Below are positions 33,006 through 44,103 of a DNA stretch of 64,000 bases, in pieces. A program made the translations under genes and the position numbers. The notes beneath the pieces are model-generated. The model searched no databases and was not told the origin of the DNA. It worked only from the letters and a program-made list of their open reading frames with translations. The stretch is from positions 2,190,572 to 2,254,571 of the forward strand of contig NZ_CP047945.1 of NCBI RefSeq assembly GCF_014279795.1. Direction: 5' to 3'. Source of the stretch: Synechococcus sp. PROS-7-1 (lineage in GTDB: Bacteria > Cyanobacteriota > Cyanobacteriia > PCC-6307 > Cyanobiaceae). Position 1 is the stretch's first letter. Each line of letters begins with the position of its first letter.

Positions 33006-33772
33006 GCAGAAACAGACGCTTCCATGAGGGACTTGCAAAGATCTCTGACTGCAGTGGACCAGGTGTGATTAGGAAATTCAAGAACAGCAAGTCCACCACT
33101 GGCCAGGGTGAGCAAATCTTCACTCAGAGGAAGAATTGATCCAATACTCACCTCATAACTTTCCTGCATACGCAGGCGAACTTCATCTCTACTGAATTGA
33201 CTGGGAAGCTTATTCATCACAAGCTGGATATTTGCCACATCCAACCGTTGCGCCACCTCAATGGCAACAGCAGTTCCGAGATAATCCTGACTATCTGGGC
33301 GCATGACCATGACCAAACAATCAGCAATGGCAGCTGAAAGCAAGGTCTCTTCGTTGATACCAGGGTGGGTATCGACAATGACATAATCGAGCTTAAGAGA
33401 GTCTGCTAAAGCAAAAATCGCATCATTCAACTTTTCAACCTGATATCCTTCTCGTAGTAATCTTGCGATCCGATCACTATCCATTGAGGCCGGGGCAAGG
33501 AACACATGTCCTTTCGCTGCCTTGACGGGAGCCGGGGTTACTTCATGAACACAATCCTTGATCGCTGCATCTTCCTGAAGGAAATCATTAAGGCAAAGAT
33601 CACCGTCTTCATGGGTATAACCAAAAAGAACATGCACACCTGGCGAGGCCAAATCGGTATCGAAAATAGCGACGCGCTGACCTTGAAGCCCCAGACTTGT
33701 CGCCAGATTCGCAGTGAGATTGGATTTTCCCGTGCCTCCTCTAAAAGAGTGAACAGCAATGATCTGCGTCAT
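33002..33772 (-). CDS. ParA/MinD-family ATPase
   Basis: 256-aa deviant-Walker ATPase: SFRGGTGKSNLTANLATSLG with the signature Lys, switch I FDTDLASPGVH, Walker B YVIVDTHPGI. Such proteins form nucleotide-dependent dimers on the nucleoid or membrane and position cargo. It lacks a MinD-like C-terminal amphipathic helix that I can see. The FRGGTGKSN P-loop differs from plasmid ParA and MinD (KGGxGKT). It lies 76 nt after tolC in a run of signalling and export genes. Confidence 0.88.
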   Translation of the reverse strand: MTQIIAVHSFRGGTGKSNLTANLATSLGLQGQRVAIFDTDLASPGVHVLFGYTHEDGDLCLNDFLQEDAAIKDCVHEVTPAPVKAAKGHVFLAPASMDSDRIARLLREGYQVEKLNDAIFALADSLKLDYVIVDTHPGINEETLLSAAIADCLVMVMRPDSQDYLGTAVAIEVAQRLDVANIQLVMNKLPSQFSRDEVRLRMQESYEVSIGSILPLSEDLLTLASGGLAVLEFPNHTWSTAVRDLCKSLMEASVSA

Positions 33773-33848
33773 GGTGACTCCGGGGAAGAGAAGGCCGCGT
33801 TACTTAGGAGACAGGTTAACTGGCAACACCGAAAAATTCACGCAACCT

Positions 33849-35483
33849 TCATCCGTCTGAGTTGAAGGAGTTTTTCGCCCTTCGCAGGATTGAGGTCAAT
33901 CCCAACTCAGACAAGGGATCACCAACCTTTTGAACCAAACCTGGATCGGCTGCAAAGGTCAGTCCGCTAGCACGCGAAAGATTGACCAGAGCAAGGTTGT
34001 AATCGGAAAGCTGACTTATATAGGACTCAACGGCCTGGGTCAGATCTTGCTGAGACTGCACGACATCAGTAATCGTTCCGTAACCTGCGTTGAATCGAAG
34101 CGACTGAAGCTTTAATGCGGTCGATGCAGCTTGAACCCTCTGCGAAGCCACGATGACAGCTTCTCTGCCCTCAACAGACTGAGAGAAGTACTCCCGAACC
34201 TCTTCAATCACGGAATTAATAGATTGCTGGGCTGCAGCCTGGGCAGATTTTGCACGCTTGCGTGATGCTTCGGCGTCCATGCGTGCACGTCCACCATCAA
34301 ACCCCGTCAAAGTGACTTGAATCACGGATTCAGAATTCCAAAAATCACTTCGACCTGTTTCGATGATCCAAGGAGAACCTGAGCTTGGAAAACCTAAGTT
34401 TTTAGTCCAATACAGAGAATTGACAAGTTCAATTGTTGGCTTATAAATTGCCAAATCAATCTGCGCCTGCAATTCATTTTGCTGAGCAATCGAAAGATTT
34501 TTAACAATGACCTGACGGTAGTCCAGGGCCGACTCGATCGTTTCATCAAGAGAAACCTGCCAAGAGCCCAGAGGACTGAGCGCTTCGCTGGGCTTAATTT
34601 TGTTGGCCCTCGGATCATTCAATAAGGCAGCCAGCTCGGCTTGTGCAACCATCGAACTACTTTTGGAATTAACAAGATTGACCTGATCAGTTCTTAGAAC
34701 AGTCAACTGCTTAGCAACATCAAGTTCAGACGAAACGCCTAGCTTTTTCCTAGACTTTGCAAGATCGAGCAACAGCATATCATTCTCAACAAGCTGTTCG
34801 CTGGTAAGAATAGACGCAAGAAACTTCTGCAAGCGCACGTAAGCCTGTTGCGTCTGAAGTGCATAATCACGGCGTGAAATAATGTAATCACTTCCCGCCT
34901 CTTTAACAAGGTACTTACCTTTCCAGATCTGGGGCTGACGCACAGGATCATAGATCTTCCAATTCAAATCAAGAGTTTGCACACCTTGAAGGTAACTACT
35001 TGTGTAAGAACGCGCAAAGATATAAGAGGGGAGCTCGCTTGCAGAGGCCCCATATTCAGAATAGATTGAAGTATCAATACCACTGTTTGCACCCGCATAG
35101 TTATAGTAGGAATTTTGGTTGTAATTACCAAAATTAAGATTAAAGCTCAACACAGGCCACCACGTTGCAAAGTCGGAACCAAGTGAATCTTGAGCCGCCT
35201 TGAATGATTGCAGATTTTCAAGAATGACTGGGTTCCTCTCTTCTGCTAAACGAACGGCTGTCTGCATATCGAGGTTTTGAAGGGCATCCTCTGGAATCGA
35301 CGGCGAAACGGGCTGTGGCAACCGACGACTCACTGGCCAAGACCCAGTAATCGCCTCGATTGAGGAAGCAGTTGGGAGCTCTTGTTCAGCACGAACTCTG
35401 CCGCAACTAAAACCCTCCAGCAGAAGCAATGCAGCGTTGACTGCTGCGAACGAAGATATCAGTTTCACACAAAAGAGTCTCAT
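33849..35483 (-). CDS. TolC-family outer-membrane efflux protein
   Basis: 544-aa outer-membrane channel: signal peptide (about 1-32), Pro/Ser-rich segment, then the two-fold repeat of long helices and barrel strands (LDMQTAVRLAEERNPVILENLQSFKAAQ near 72; second repeat from about 300), with the closing LRFNAGYGTITDVVQSQQDLTQAVESYISQLSDYNLALVNLSRASG. Serves type I secretion or ABC/RND export. Start codon overlaps the crtB stop by 4 nt (35480-35483), so it is coupled to carotenoid synthesis. G+C is low here (22/60 at 34381-34440). Confidence 0.9.
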   Translation of the reverse strand: MRLFCVKLISSFAAVNAALLLLEGFSCGRVRAEQELPTASSIEAITGSWPVSRRLPQPVSPSIPEDALQNLDMQTAVRLAEERNPVILENLQSFKAAQDSLGSDFATWWPVLSFNLNFGNYNQNSYYNYAGANSGIDTSIYSEYGASASELPSYIFARSYTSSYLQGVQTLDLNWKIYDPVRQPQIWKGKYLVKEAGSDYIISRRDYALQTQQAYVRLQKFLASILTSEQLVENDMLLLDLAKSRKKLGVSSELDVAKQLTVLRTDQVNLVNSKSSSMVAQAELAALLNDPRANKIKPSEALSPLGSWQVSLDETIESALDYRQVIVKNLSIAQQNELQAQIDLAIYKPTIELVNSLYWTKNLGFPSSGSPWIIETGRSDFWNSESVIQVTLTGFDGGRARMDAEASRKRAKSAQAAAQQSINSVIEEVREYFSQSVEGREAVIVASQRVQAASTALKLQSLRFNAGYGTITDVVQSQQDLTQAVESYISQLSDYNLALVNLSRASGLTFAADPGLVQKVGDPLSELGLTSILRRAKNSFNSDG

Positions 35484-36421
35484 TTTGCTTGCGAAAGAAT
35501 AAAGGAAAAGGGCAAATCAATGAGTTTGCGATATCGCGGCACAAAAGCACGATAATTAAAGACATCATAATCGTTATTTTCGATTCTCGATAGAATCCCC
35601 CGGTACAGTCGCAGAGATGTCCATACTGGCCAGCGCGCGTCAGGTGCCAGAAAACGCACACCCGACTCGGAACGCTTGAACCAATCACGAGCACGTTGTA
35701 TCTGAAAAGCCATCAGGTTTCGCCATTGATCATTAATGACACCATCGAGAAGTTCAGACTCAGAATATCCAAAACCATTAATCTCATCTAGAGGCAAATA
35801 AATCCGACCTCGTTGTCGATCTTCACCAACATCACGAAGAATATTCGTGAGTTGGTTGGCAATTCCTAAAGCAACTGCTGCTCCAGATGTTTCAGTCTCT
35901 TCACTCCACGGTGCTGACGTGTAGCAATCATCAATCCCCATCACTTTTTCAGACATTAAACCAACAGTGCCGGCAACCCGATAACAGTACAATTGCAGAT
36001 CTGAAAAAGACTGATAGCGCAAACTAGTGAGATCCATGCGCATACCCTCAATCATGTCAAGATAAGGCTGAAGTGGCTGGGAAAAACGATGGATCGTGTC
36101 AACCATGACTTTGTCCAACCAAGTATTGACGCAGCCTTTGAACATTTCACGGGTGTGCTCTTCCCAGGAATCCAATTCAGCCAATAATTGCTCTTTTGGC
36201 TTGGACAGAGCCTCAGGACTGTCCATGATTTCATCTGTGCGCCTGCACCAGACATAAATAGCCCATATTGCTTGCCGTTTCTCTAACGGCATCAGCAAAG
36301 TACCAAGATAAAAAGTTTTCGCCCACTCTTCAGTCTCTGCTCGACACCGTTCAAAGGCCTCCCTTAACGAAAGAGGAGTGGCATCAGGCACAACCGAAGA
36401 GTAGGAGGATACCGTAGCCAT
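35480..36421 (-). CDS. crtB: Phytoene synthase
   Basis: 313-aa enzyme joining two geranylgeranyl diphosphates to phytoene, entry to carotenoids. Two Asp-rich sites: RRTDEIMDSP (about residue 60) and NILRDVGEDRQRGRIYLP (about 195), plus YCYRVAGTVGLM. Length is normal. In cyanobacteria it usually follows crtP directly; here three two-component genes separate them. It starts 2 nt after the DHp-REC gene and overlaps tolC. Confidence 0.97.
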   Translation of the reverse strand: MATVSSYSSVVPDATPLSLREAFERCRAETEEWAKTFYLGTLLMPLEKRQAIWAIYVWCRRTDEIMDSPEALSKPKEQLLAELDSWEEHTREMFKGCVNTWLDKVMVDTIHRFSQPLQPYLDMIEGMRMDLTSLRYQSFSDLQLYCYRVAGTVGLMSEKVMGIDDCYTSAPWSEETETSGAAVALGIANQLTNILRDVGEDRQRGRIYLPLDEINGFGYSESELLDGVINDQWRNLMAFQIQRARDWFKRSESGVRFLAPDARWPVWTSLRLYRGILSRIENNDYDVFNYRAFVPRYRKLIDLPFSFILSQAK

Positions 36422-36423
36422 CG

Positions 36424-37458
36424 TCAGGCACCAAGCTGCTGACGTCGTTGCCGCATCAACCGAGCACGTTCCGATAATGACTGGAAAGCAGGATCGCTAG
36501 TAATGGCTTTGACCTGCGAAACAACAGATTGACGGCTGATCTTAACCTCTAGCTTCTGGATTGTCACATGCAATGCCGTGTCGTTTTCGACCAACACAGA
36601 TGCAATCTCGGAGACATGGCTGAGCAGACGCATCACGCTGGCATCGTTACTGGCCGTAGCCGACAATTGGCTAATCACCGACTGTGCCTGATCAATCTGA
36701 GAGCGAACGCGTGACTGGGCTTCCTTGAGATTGTCGTAGAGCGACAAATCATCGTCATAACGAAATTTCTTTTCTAAAGATGAGTCAACACGAGCACGAA
36801 GCAATGTGAGATTGCATGGTTTAGGCAAATAATCATCTGCACCAACGTCGATACAACGAATAACAACATCGATGTCATCAAGACCAGATATCATAATGAC
36901 TGGAATCATCGACAACTGATCATTACCCTGCAAAAATTCCAGAACTTCTTCCCCATTACAGCGAGGCATCTGCACATCCAAGAGAATCAAATCAAAGGGT
37001 TTCTCTTGTACGATATTGATCGCAACTTCACCATCCTCAGCAGTCGACACAACATGATGATCCCGTGTCAATGCTGCAACGAGCATATCCCTATTGCTAG
37101 CGTTGTCATCGACAACCAAAACACGACCTTTGCGACCTCCTAGTCGATCTGATTGTCGTTGGTGAGGTGTCTTTGAAAGACTAGTTTTAAGCTGAACAAC
37201 AGATCCTGATTTTTTATTGTTTTTCAATACATGTTTCTCGGCCTGTAACTCTTGAGGTGTTAATCGGCTGCGGATCATCTCAAGCAAGACAAGGGCAGAA
37301 TCTCGGATCCTGGAGAGGTCTTCAGCCGCAAGTTCTTCTCCTGCTTCTAATTCTTCAGTCAGTAGCTCGCTGTAACCAACAATTTGATTGATTGGATTAT
37401 AAAGATCATGACGCAATAGCTTGAGATTTGTCTCTTCGGAAAAAAACTGTTCAGACAT
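36424..37458 (-). CDS. DHp-like and receiver-domain protein without kinase domain
   Basis: 344-aa protein. Residues about 8-65 resemble a histidine-kinase dimerisation domain (NLKLLRHDLYNPINQIVGYSELL, candidate phospho-His at 17). Then a linker, a full receiver domain (about 111-230: VLVVDDNASNRDM, phospho-Asp at about 161 in LILLDVQMPRCNG, Lys in YLPKPCN) and a C-terminal coiled coil and helix (about 235-340). No ATPase domain is present, so the His may act as a phospho-relay or dimer contact. It follows the CheY-like gene directly (1-nt overlap) and precedes crtB by 2 nt. Confidence 0.85.
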   Translation of the reverse strand: MSEQFFSEETNLKLLRHDLYNPINQIVGYSELLTEELEAGEELAAEDLSRIRDSALVLLEMIRSRLTPQELQAEKHVLKNNKKSGSVVQLKTSLSKTPHQRQSDRLGGRKGRVLVVDDNASNRDMLVAALTRDHHVVSTAEDGEVAINIVQEKPFDLILLDVQMPRCNGEEVLEFLQGNDQLSMIPVIMISGLDDIDVVIRCIDVGADDYLPKPCNLTLLRARVDSSLEKKFRYDDDLSLYDNLKEAQSRVRSQIDQAQSVISQLSATASNDASVMRLLSHVSEIASVLVENDTALHVTIQKLEVKISRQSVVSQVKAITSDPAFQSLSERARLMRQRRQQLGA

Positions 37459-37832
37459 TATGAAGCACCCTTGGACAACAGTGAGTTGATTTTCTCAAGC
37501 AAACGGGGCAACTCGATCGGCTTTGTATCAAAATCATCACATCCAGCACCCAGGCAAGCTTCGCGGTCCTGCATCATCGCATGGGCGGTCAATGCAATCA
37601 CTGGAATGGATTGGGTCTGAGGATCATCTTTTAATTTTCGAGTCGCATCGAAGCCGTCCATGACTGGCAGGCCTATGTCCATCAAAATCAAATCAGGACG
37701 AAGCTCATTGGCCCTTTCAATTGCCGCCGCGCCATCGCACGCAATCTCTACCGTAAAACCTTTACGTGTTAGTCGACGAGAAAGCATATCTCGATTCAAC
37801 TCGTTGTCCTCGACAAGGAGAATCACTGTCAT
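37458..37832 (-). CDS. Single-domain CheY-like response regulator
   Basis: 124-aa stand-alone receiver: acidic pair VEDNE, phospho-acceptor Asp 52 (LILMDIGLPVMDGFDATRKLK), Thr in ALTAHAM and Lys in DTKPIEL. No output domain. Start overlaps the hybrid kinase stop (ATGA, 37829-37832), so kinase and regulator are made together. Confidence 0.92.
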   Translation of the reverse strand: MTVILLVEDNELNRDMLSRRLTRKGFTVEIACDGAAAIERANELRPDLILMDIGLPVMDGFDATRKLKDDPQTQSIPVIALTAHAMMQDREACLGAGCDDFDTKPIELPRLLEKINSLLSKGAS

Positions 37833-40507
37833 GACTTTGAAGGTGCCTCGGTAGAGAGCGTAATGAGTTCTTCAATTACAGAGATAAGCACATGAACACT
37901 ATCATTAGATAATGGAAGCCAACGTGTGCCGACGGAATCCAAACGCATCAAAATGTCAGGCGTCAAACTTTCTGACGACATGGCGACAAGCGGTAATTTT
38001 CTAGCATTATAGTGTTGGCGAATGTTCTCAATCATGGAAATTGTTGACTCTACGCGATAGGTCATGTCCACAATCATGAGATGCGGGCAATTATTTAAAA
38101 CGAATGTCTCCATTAAACCTGGATCCTGCATCACCGTTAAGTGACATTGAATGTCTTCTAGCGCCTCAAGCCTTTGTTGAATCATCGAGCTAAGTTCAGA
38201 GCAATTTTGCAACAGGGCAACATCTAGTTGATCCACTTTGTGGCTAATGCTAAGTCGATTCAAAATCGACTCTAAACGCCCCCAGTCAATCGGTTTCTGT
38301 AAACAACCAGCTGCACCAAGCATCGCTGACAATTTTTGTGTGTCATCTCGACTGACAACAACAACCGGCAGAGAGGATAACCTCTGATCACTTTTAACCA
38401 TTGCCAAAACGTTCCATTCATCTGAATTTGAAGTATTAATATCCACAATCACGGCATCCGGCATAATGCCAGCTATCGATTCAAAACCAATTTCGCTATT
38501 GGGAACACCAATGACCTCAAAATTGTTTTTCGTCAGAAAGCGCTTGATCAAATCCATCGAATCTTGATCATCGTCAGCCACAACAATTTTTCCGCGACTC
38601 ACTAATGATGAAGTTGTTGAGTCCACCTCAGAACTTTTAGCCTTTTCTTCGTCGTGAAGGGAATGAGTATCTTCGTTTTCTTCAATCACAGCAGAGGACG
38701 CATAACGAGGCACGATCATCGTGAACGTGCTTCCATCCCCAAGCGAACTTTGAACACTAATGTCTCCGCCCATTAAGCGGCTGAGTTTACGACTTAATGA
38801 CAAGCCAAGACCGGTTCCTCCGTATTGACGAGTCGTACTTGCATCCGCCTGACTGAAGTCGCTAAAGAGCTTGGACTGTTGTTGTTCTGTCATGCCAATT
38901 CCAGTATCGATGACTGAGAATGAGATTTGTGGAACTCCAGCCTCTGAATTAATGAATCTGCACGATAGTCGTACAGTGCCGTTCTCCGTAAACTTGCAGG
39001 CATTGCCAATAAGATTAATCAAAGACTGGCGAACCTTTGTGATATCCAAGAATGCAATATCATCAGACTTGCTGGGCCTTTCGCAAATAAACTCATTATT
39101 ATTTTTGAGGGCAAGAGGCTCTGCTGTCGCGCAAACATCATCTAAAATTCTATTCACTGAATATTTCTCATTATAAACCGTCATTTTACCTGCCTCAATT
39201 TTTGAAAGATCTAGAACGCCATTAATTAAGCCCAGCAAATGACGACCTGAAGACAATATCTTCTCCAAATCAGAAACGAAATCACTTGGCTCTAATTCTT
39301 CCGACTCTTCAATAAGCATTTCGCTATAGCCGATAATGGCATTCATTGGCGTGCGTAATTCATGACTCATATTCGCCAAAAATTCACTTTTCGCTTTACT
39401 TGCAAGGAACGCCGTTTTCTTAGCTCGATGGGCTCTTAAACTTTGATGCTCTGCTTCAAGGCGAAGTTTCTCTCCTTCTAGCAAAGTGGATTTAAGCCGC
39501 CTTTCAAAGAAAACAGTAACCAAAATCACAGACAGCAGAATTAGGATAATTGGTGCCATCGCTACAAAAACGATGCGAGCTGCCAAATCATTGATTTCGG
39601 AGACTTTTGAGCCTACATAAATTTGAAATCCCCAGCGCTCAAACGGGTATTGCTGAATGTCATATCCAGCTATACGTTCCAGAGCATTATTGGATTGTCG
39701 CGACTGATCAATTATCTTCTGGATTTCTTCGCGTGGTTTGCCGAGCGTGAGATAAACAATATCTCCTTTATCATCAACGAGAGTCAAAAAACCCAAGGAA
39801 CCAACAGCTGATGTCTGGATGACTTGACCAACATCACGAAGTTCGTCAAGGGGATATCCAACACCAATAGCTCCGACGACAGCTTGTTGCTGATTCTCAA
39901 TAGGTTTGTAGTGGGTGATATAAGGCCGACCAAAAAGATATTCAATTCCATAAGATTCTTTACCCTGAAGCAAGAGAGGCTTAACTCTCCCGTCCAAATT
40001 AAGAACTGTTCCCTTGGCTAATTCTCCACTCTGGTTACGCACAGTTGTTTTCGCTCGAACGAATTCACCGTCTCTAACAGTGAATATCGTGGCTTGAGCA
40101 CCTAAGCCATCTTCAAGCATTTCAAAGATGCGATTCAACTTCTGCGAAGGGCGGACATCCAATTGCTTCAGGGTGTTAAGAATAAGCTCCCGAGATTGTT
40201 CGTCAGACTGGAATGAATATGCCTTGCCATCGCTTAACGTTGCGAAGATAAAACTAAGATCTGCTTCAGTTAAACTTCGATAAAAAGAATCGACCAAGTC
40301 AAGCTGAGCAGCAGTTGAACGGATAAGTTGATCAGTTCTCTCCAAGAAGTATTCCTGAGTGCGCTCGCGTAAACGCACATAAGTATAAGCAACAGATCCA
40401 GCAATTAAAGTAGCGACAACAAGTATCCAGGTTCGAGACAAACGCTGAACACGCTCGGATCGGGATTCCGATGTTCCGATTAATCGTCGACGTAATGAGC
40501 TCATCAT
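37829..40507 (-). CDS. Membrane-bound hybrid histidine kinase with Cache-like sensor
   Basis: 892-aa kinase. It has TM1 (about 27-45), a periplasmic sensor (about 46-308) with a Cache-type look (ATIFTVRDGEFVRAKTTV, ITHYKPIENQQQAVVGAIGVGYPLDEL), TM2 (about 310-335), coiled coil, DHp domain with His about 382 (SHELRTPMNAIIGYSEM), ATPase domain (NLIGNACKFTENG, DTGIGM, GGTGLGLSLS), receiver (about 640-755, Asp about 689) and a final pseudo-receiver (about 761-885) that keeps an Asp (MIVDMTYR) but lacks the acidic pair and the conserved Lys. It senses a periplasmic ligand (unknown). It lies 5 nt after crtP. G+C is about 35 percent at 39121-39180. Confidence 0.92.
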   Translation of the reverse strand: MMSSLRRRLIGTSESRSERVQRLSRTWILVVATLIAGSVAYTYVRLRERTQEYFLERTDQLIRSTAAQLDLVDSFYRSLTEADLSFIFATLSDGKAYSFQSDEQSRELILNTLKQLDVRPSQKLNRIFEMLEDGLGAQATIFTVRDGEFVRAKTTVRNQSGELAKGTVLNLDGRVKPLLLQGKESYGIEYLFGRPYITHYKPIENQQQAVVGAIGVGYPLDELRDVGQVIQTSAVGSLGFLTLVDDKGDIVYLTLGKPREEIQKIIDQSRQSNNALERIAGYDIQQYPFERWGFQIYVGSKVSEINDLAARIVFVAMAPIILILLSVILVTVFFERRLKSTLLEGEKLRLEAEHQSLRAHRAKKTAFLASKAKSEFLANMSHELRTPMNAIIGYSEMLIEESEELEPSDFVSDLEKILSSGRHLLGLINGVLDLSKIEAGKMTVYNEKYSVNRILDDVCATAEPLALKNNNEFICERPSKSDDIAFLDITKVRQSLINLIGNACKFTENGTVRLSCRFINSEAGVPQISFSVIDTGIGMTEQQQSKLFSDFSQADASTTRQYGGTGLGLSLSRKLSRLMGGDISVQSSLGDGSTFTMIVPRYASSAVIEENEDTHSLHDEEKAKSSEVDSTTSSLVSRGKIVVADDDQDSMDLIKRFLTKNNFEVIGVPNSEIGFESIAGIMPDAVIVDINTSNSDEWNVLAMVKSDQRLSSLPVVVVSRDDTQKLSAMLGAAGCLQKPIDWGRLESILNRLSISHKVDQLDVALLQNCSELSSMIQQRLEALEDIQCHLTVMQDPGLMETFVLNNCPHLMIVDMTYRVESTISMIENIRQHYNARKLPLVAMSSESLTPDILMRLDSVGTRWLPLSNDSVHVLISVIEELITLSTEAPSKS

Positions 40508-40512
40508 CTGGG

Positions 40513-41961
<1,449 letters not shown>

Positions 41962-42042
41962 TTAAAAGGAGAGCCTCCTGCTCCGCTTCCTAAAGTCGAA
42001 CCCAATTCGTTCACGCGGTGCTGAAGCCGCAACGTTGCCCCC

Positions 42043-42390
42043 ATGGCCGAGACCCTGCTCAAGAGCACCACGCGCCACATCCGCCTCTTCACGGCTCGGG
42101 TTGAAAACGGTGATCTGGTCCCCGATCCAGATCAGCTCACGCTGGATCTTGACCCTGACAACGAATTCCTCTGGACTGAGAGCACGGTGACCACAATCCA
42201 GACGCGCTTCCGCGACCTGGTTCAAAGCTATGCAGGCCAACCCCTCAACGACTACAACCTTCGGCGCATCGGCACCGAACTCGAAGGAAGCATCCGCGAG
42301 CTTCTTCAAGCTGGAAGCCTCACTTACAACCCTGACTGCAGGGTGATGAACTACTCCATGGGCCTGCCAAGGACCCCTGAACTGCTGTGA
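42043..42390 (+). CDS. ndhM: NDH-1 subunit M
   Basis: 115-aa oxygenic-photosynthesis-specific subunit of the NDH-1 complex (cyclic electron flow, respiration, CO2 uptake). Typical core: [37 protein letters not shown] and the closing [21 protein letters not shown]. The stop overlaps the next start (GTGA). Confidence 0.95.
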   Translation: MAETLLKSTTRHIRLFTARVENGDLVPDPDQLTLDLDPDNEFLWTESTVTTIQTRFRDLVQSYAGQPLNDYNLRRIGTELEGSIRELLQAGSLTYNPDCRVMNYSMGLPRTPELL

Positions 42391-43019
42391 GCCGATCCCC
42401 CTACGACCGTCCCCGTGCGGGAAACGCCCGTCGCCCCGATGATCGGCGTCGGAATCCAGACGCCCGACTGGATGAGCGACGAAGTGGCCGAGGCTATGGA
42501 GGCCCTCCTCCGGAGCCACCGGCCAATGGAGGGCTACGCCTTAACAGCGCAACGGCCGCGATCCTGGCTGGTGTGCTCGTCATCGGAATCGGCATCGGCA
42601 GTGCTGTGACCAGCACCACCCAGGGAGACCAAGGCAATATCGCCAGTTCTCAACAGCTCGACATGGCCGTGCCGGATCCTGAGTTTTGCCGTCAATGGGG
42701 CGCTAGCGCCTTTGTGATGGATATCGAGATGTACACCACACTCAACCCTTCCAGCAGCTTCGTCACCCAACCCACGCTTCAGCCTGGCTGCGTGATCCGT
42801 CGGGAAAACTGGGCTGTGCTGAGAAAGGAAGGTGCCATCACCTCGTCTCAAGAACGTGAATGCAAGCAGAGGATGAACACCTTCGCCTACATCGGGTCCG
42901 TTCGAGACAAACCTGTTGTGCGCTGCGTCTACCAAACCGACATCAGCCAGAACAAGTTTCTGACCCGTGGCGTGGCCGACGACACCGTGGGCATCACCCC
43001 TGAAGCTGATCAATTCTGA
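42387..43019 (+). CDS. DUF3172 family single-span membrane protein
   Basis: 210-aa protein: Arg/Pro-rich cytoplasmic N terminus (about 1-50), one membrane helix ([21 protein letters not shown]) and a lumenal or periplasmic domain with five Cys ([42 protein letters not shown]). This matches the cyanobacterial/plastid DUF3172 family, function unknown. GTG start coupled to ndhM. Last 10 nt overlap rbcR. Confidence 0.85.
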   Translation: MSRSPYDRPRAGNARRPDDRRRNPDARLDERRSGRGYGGPPPEPPANGGLRLNSATAAILAGVLVIGIGIGSAVTSTTQGDQGNIASSQQLDMAVPDPEFCRQWGASAFVMDIEMYTTLNPSSSFVTQPTLQPGCVIRRENWAVLRKEGAITSSQERECKQRMNTFAYIGSVRDKPVVRCVYQTDISQNKFLTRGVADDTVGITPEADQF

Positions 43020-44014
43020 TCGTTGCTTGGCAGGGGGGCGTCTCCTGCCTCCACAGGCGCCGCACCTCCTCTGGTTTGGCGCAAGGGGCTATCGGCACTG
43101 GCAAACACGGGTAAAACATCCCGTCGAAAAGCCTCTGCAGCTCGGGAGCAATATCGGGACGGGTTGGTGATGAGCTTTAGCTGTCGGCGCACCTGCAGAT
43201 CCACAACCGCAGGGCGATGAAGGGTGTTCGCGGTGAGCTCCCGCTCAATCGACACCACAGGCAGAAAAGCTGCTCCAAGGCCGGCCTGAACAGCATTCTT
43301 AATGGCCTCGAAGGAATTCAGCTCCATCTCGATGCGCAGACGCTGCACATCGAGACCTGAACGAGCCAGAAGCTGATCCACCATCTTTCGCGTTGTGGAC
43401 TGGGCATCCAGGCTGACGAAGCCAAGTCGGTAGAGATCATCTTTGCTGAGCTCCACCAGGCGCGACAGGGGATGCTTGACAGGCAAAACAAGAGCCAGTT
43501 CATCGCTGGCGTAAGGCACGACCTGCAGGAGCTCGTTGAGTTCCGCGGGGAGCTCCCCGCCGATAATCGCCAAATCGATTTGACCATTAGCCACGCTCCA
43601 TCCCGTCCGCCGGGTGCTGTGCACGTGTAGCTGCACCGACACGTCAGGAAATTTTTGACGGAACAGTCCAATCATCCGCGGCATCAGATAGGTGCCGGTG
43701 GTCTGGCTAGCGCCCACGAGCAGAGAGCCACCTTTGAGGTCATGGAGATCGTCCAACGCGCGGCAGGCCTCGTGGCACTGGCTGAGGATCCGATCGCAGT
43801 AACTGAGGAGAAGATGGCCAGCTTCGGTGAGCTGAGCCTTGCGTCCACCTCGGTCGAACAGCGACACCTCGAGCTGTTTCTCAAGATTCTGGATCTGGAG
43901 GCTCACAGCCGGCTGGGTGACATAGAGGCTGTCAGCAGCCTTCTTGAAGCTTCCCTCGCTGACGATGGCCCGCAGAATGCGTAGCTGATCCAGAGTGAAG
44001 GGCAGATCGGCCAT
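43010..44014 (-). CDS. rbcR: LysR-type regulator RbcR
   Basis: 334-aa regulator: winged-helix N terminus ([61 protein letters not shown]) and an effector-binding domain (about 95-300). Sequence and the ndhM/ndhF neighbourhood fit RbcR, which controls Rubisco and carbon-concentrating genes with 2-phosphoglycolate or similar metabolites as effector in relatives. The C-terminal tail (about 305-334) is low complexity. Confidence 0.9.
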   Translation of the reverse strand: MADLPFTLDQLRILRAIVSEGSFKKAADSLYVTQPAVSLQIQNLEKQLEVSLFDRGGRKAQLTEAGHLLLSYCDRILSQCHEACRALDDLHDLKGGSLLVGASQTTGTYLMPRMIGLFRQKFPDVSVQLHVHSTRRTGWSVANGQIDLAIIGGELPAELNELLQVVPYASDELALVLPVKHPLSRLVELSKDDLYRLGFVSLDAQSTTRKMVDQLLARSGLDVQRLRIEMELNSFEAIKNAVQAGLGAAFLPVVSIERELTANTLHRPAVVDLQVRRQLKLITNPSRYCSRAAEAFRRDVLPVFASADSPLRQTRGGAAPVEAGDAPLPSNDQN

Positions 44015-44103
44015 GGAGAGCTGCCTTGAGGCAGCAGGGGCTTGAAAACTGTAAGTGGATCCCTCCCCCCAGCCTCCAGAATCAAAGCTCTCGCAGCATC
44101 TCG

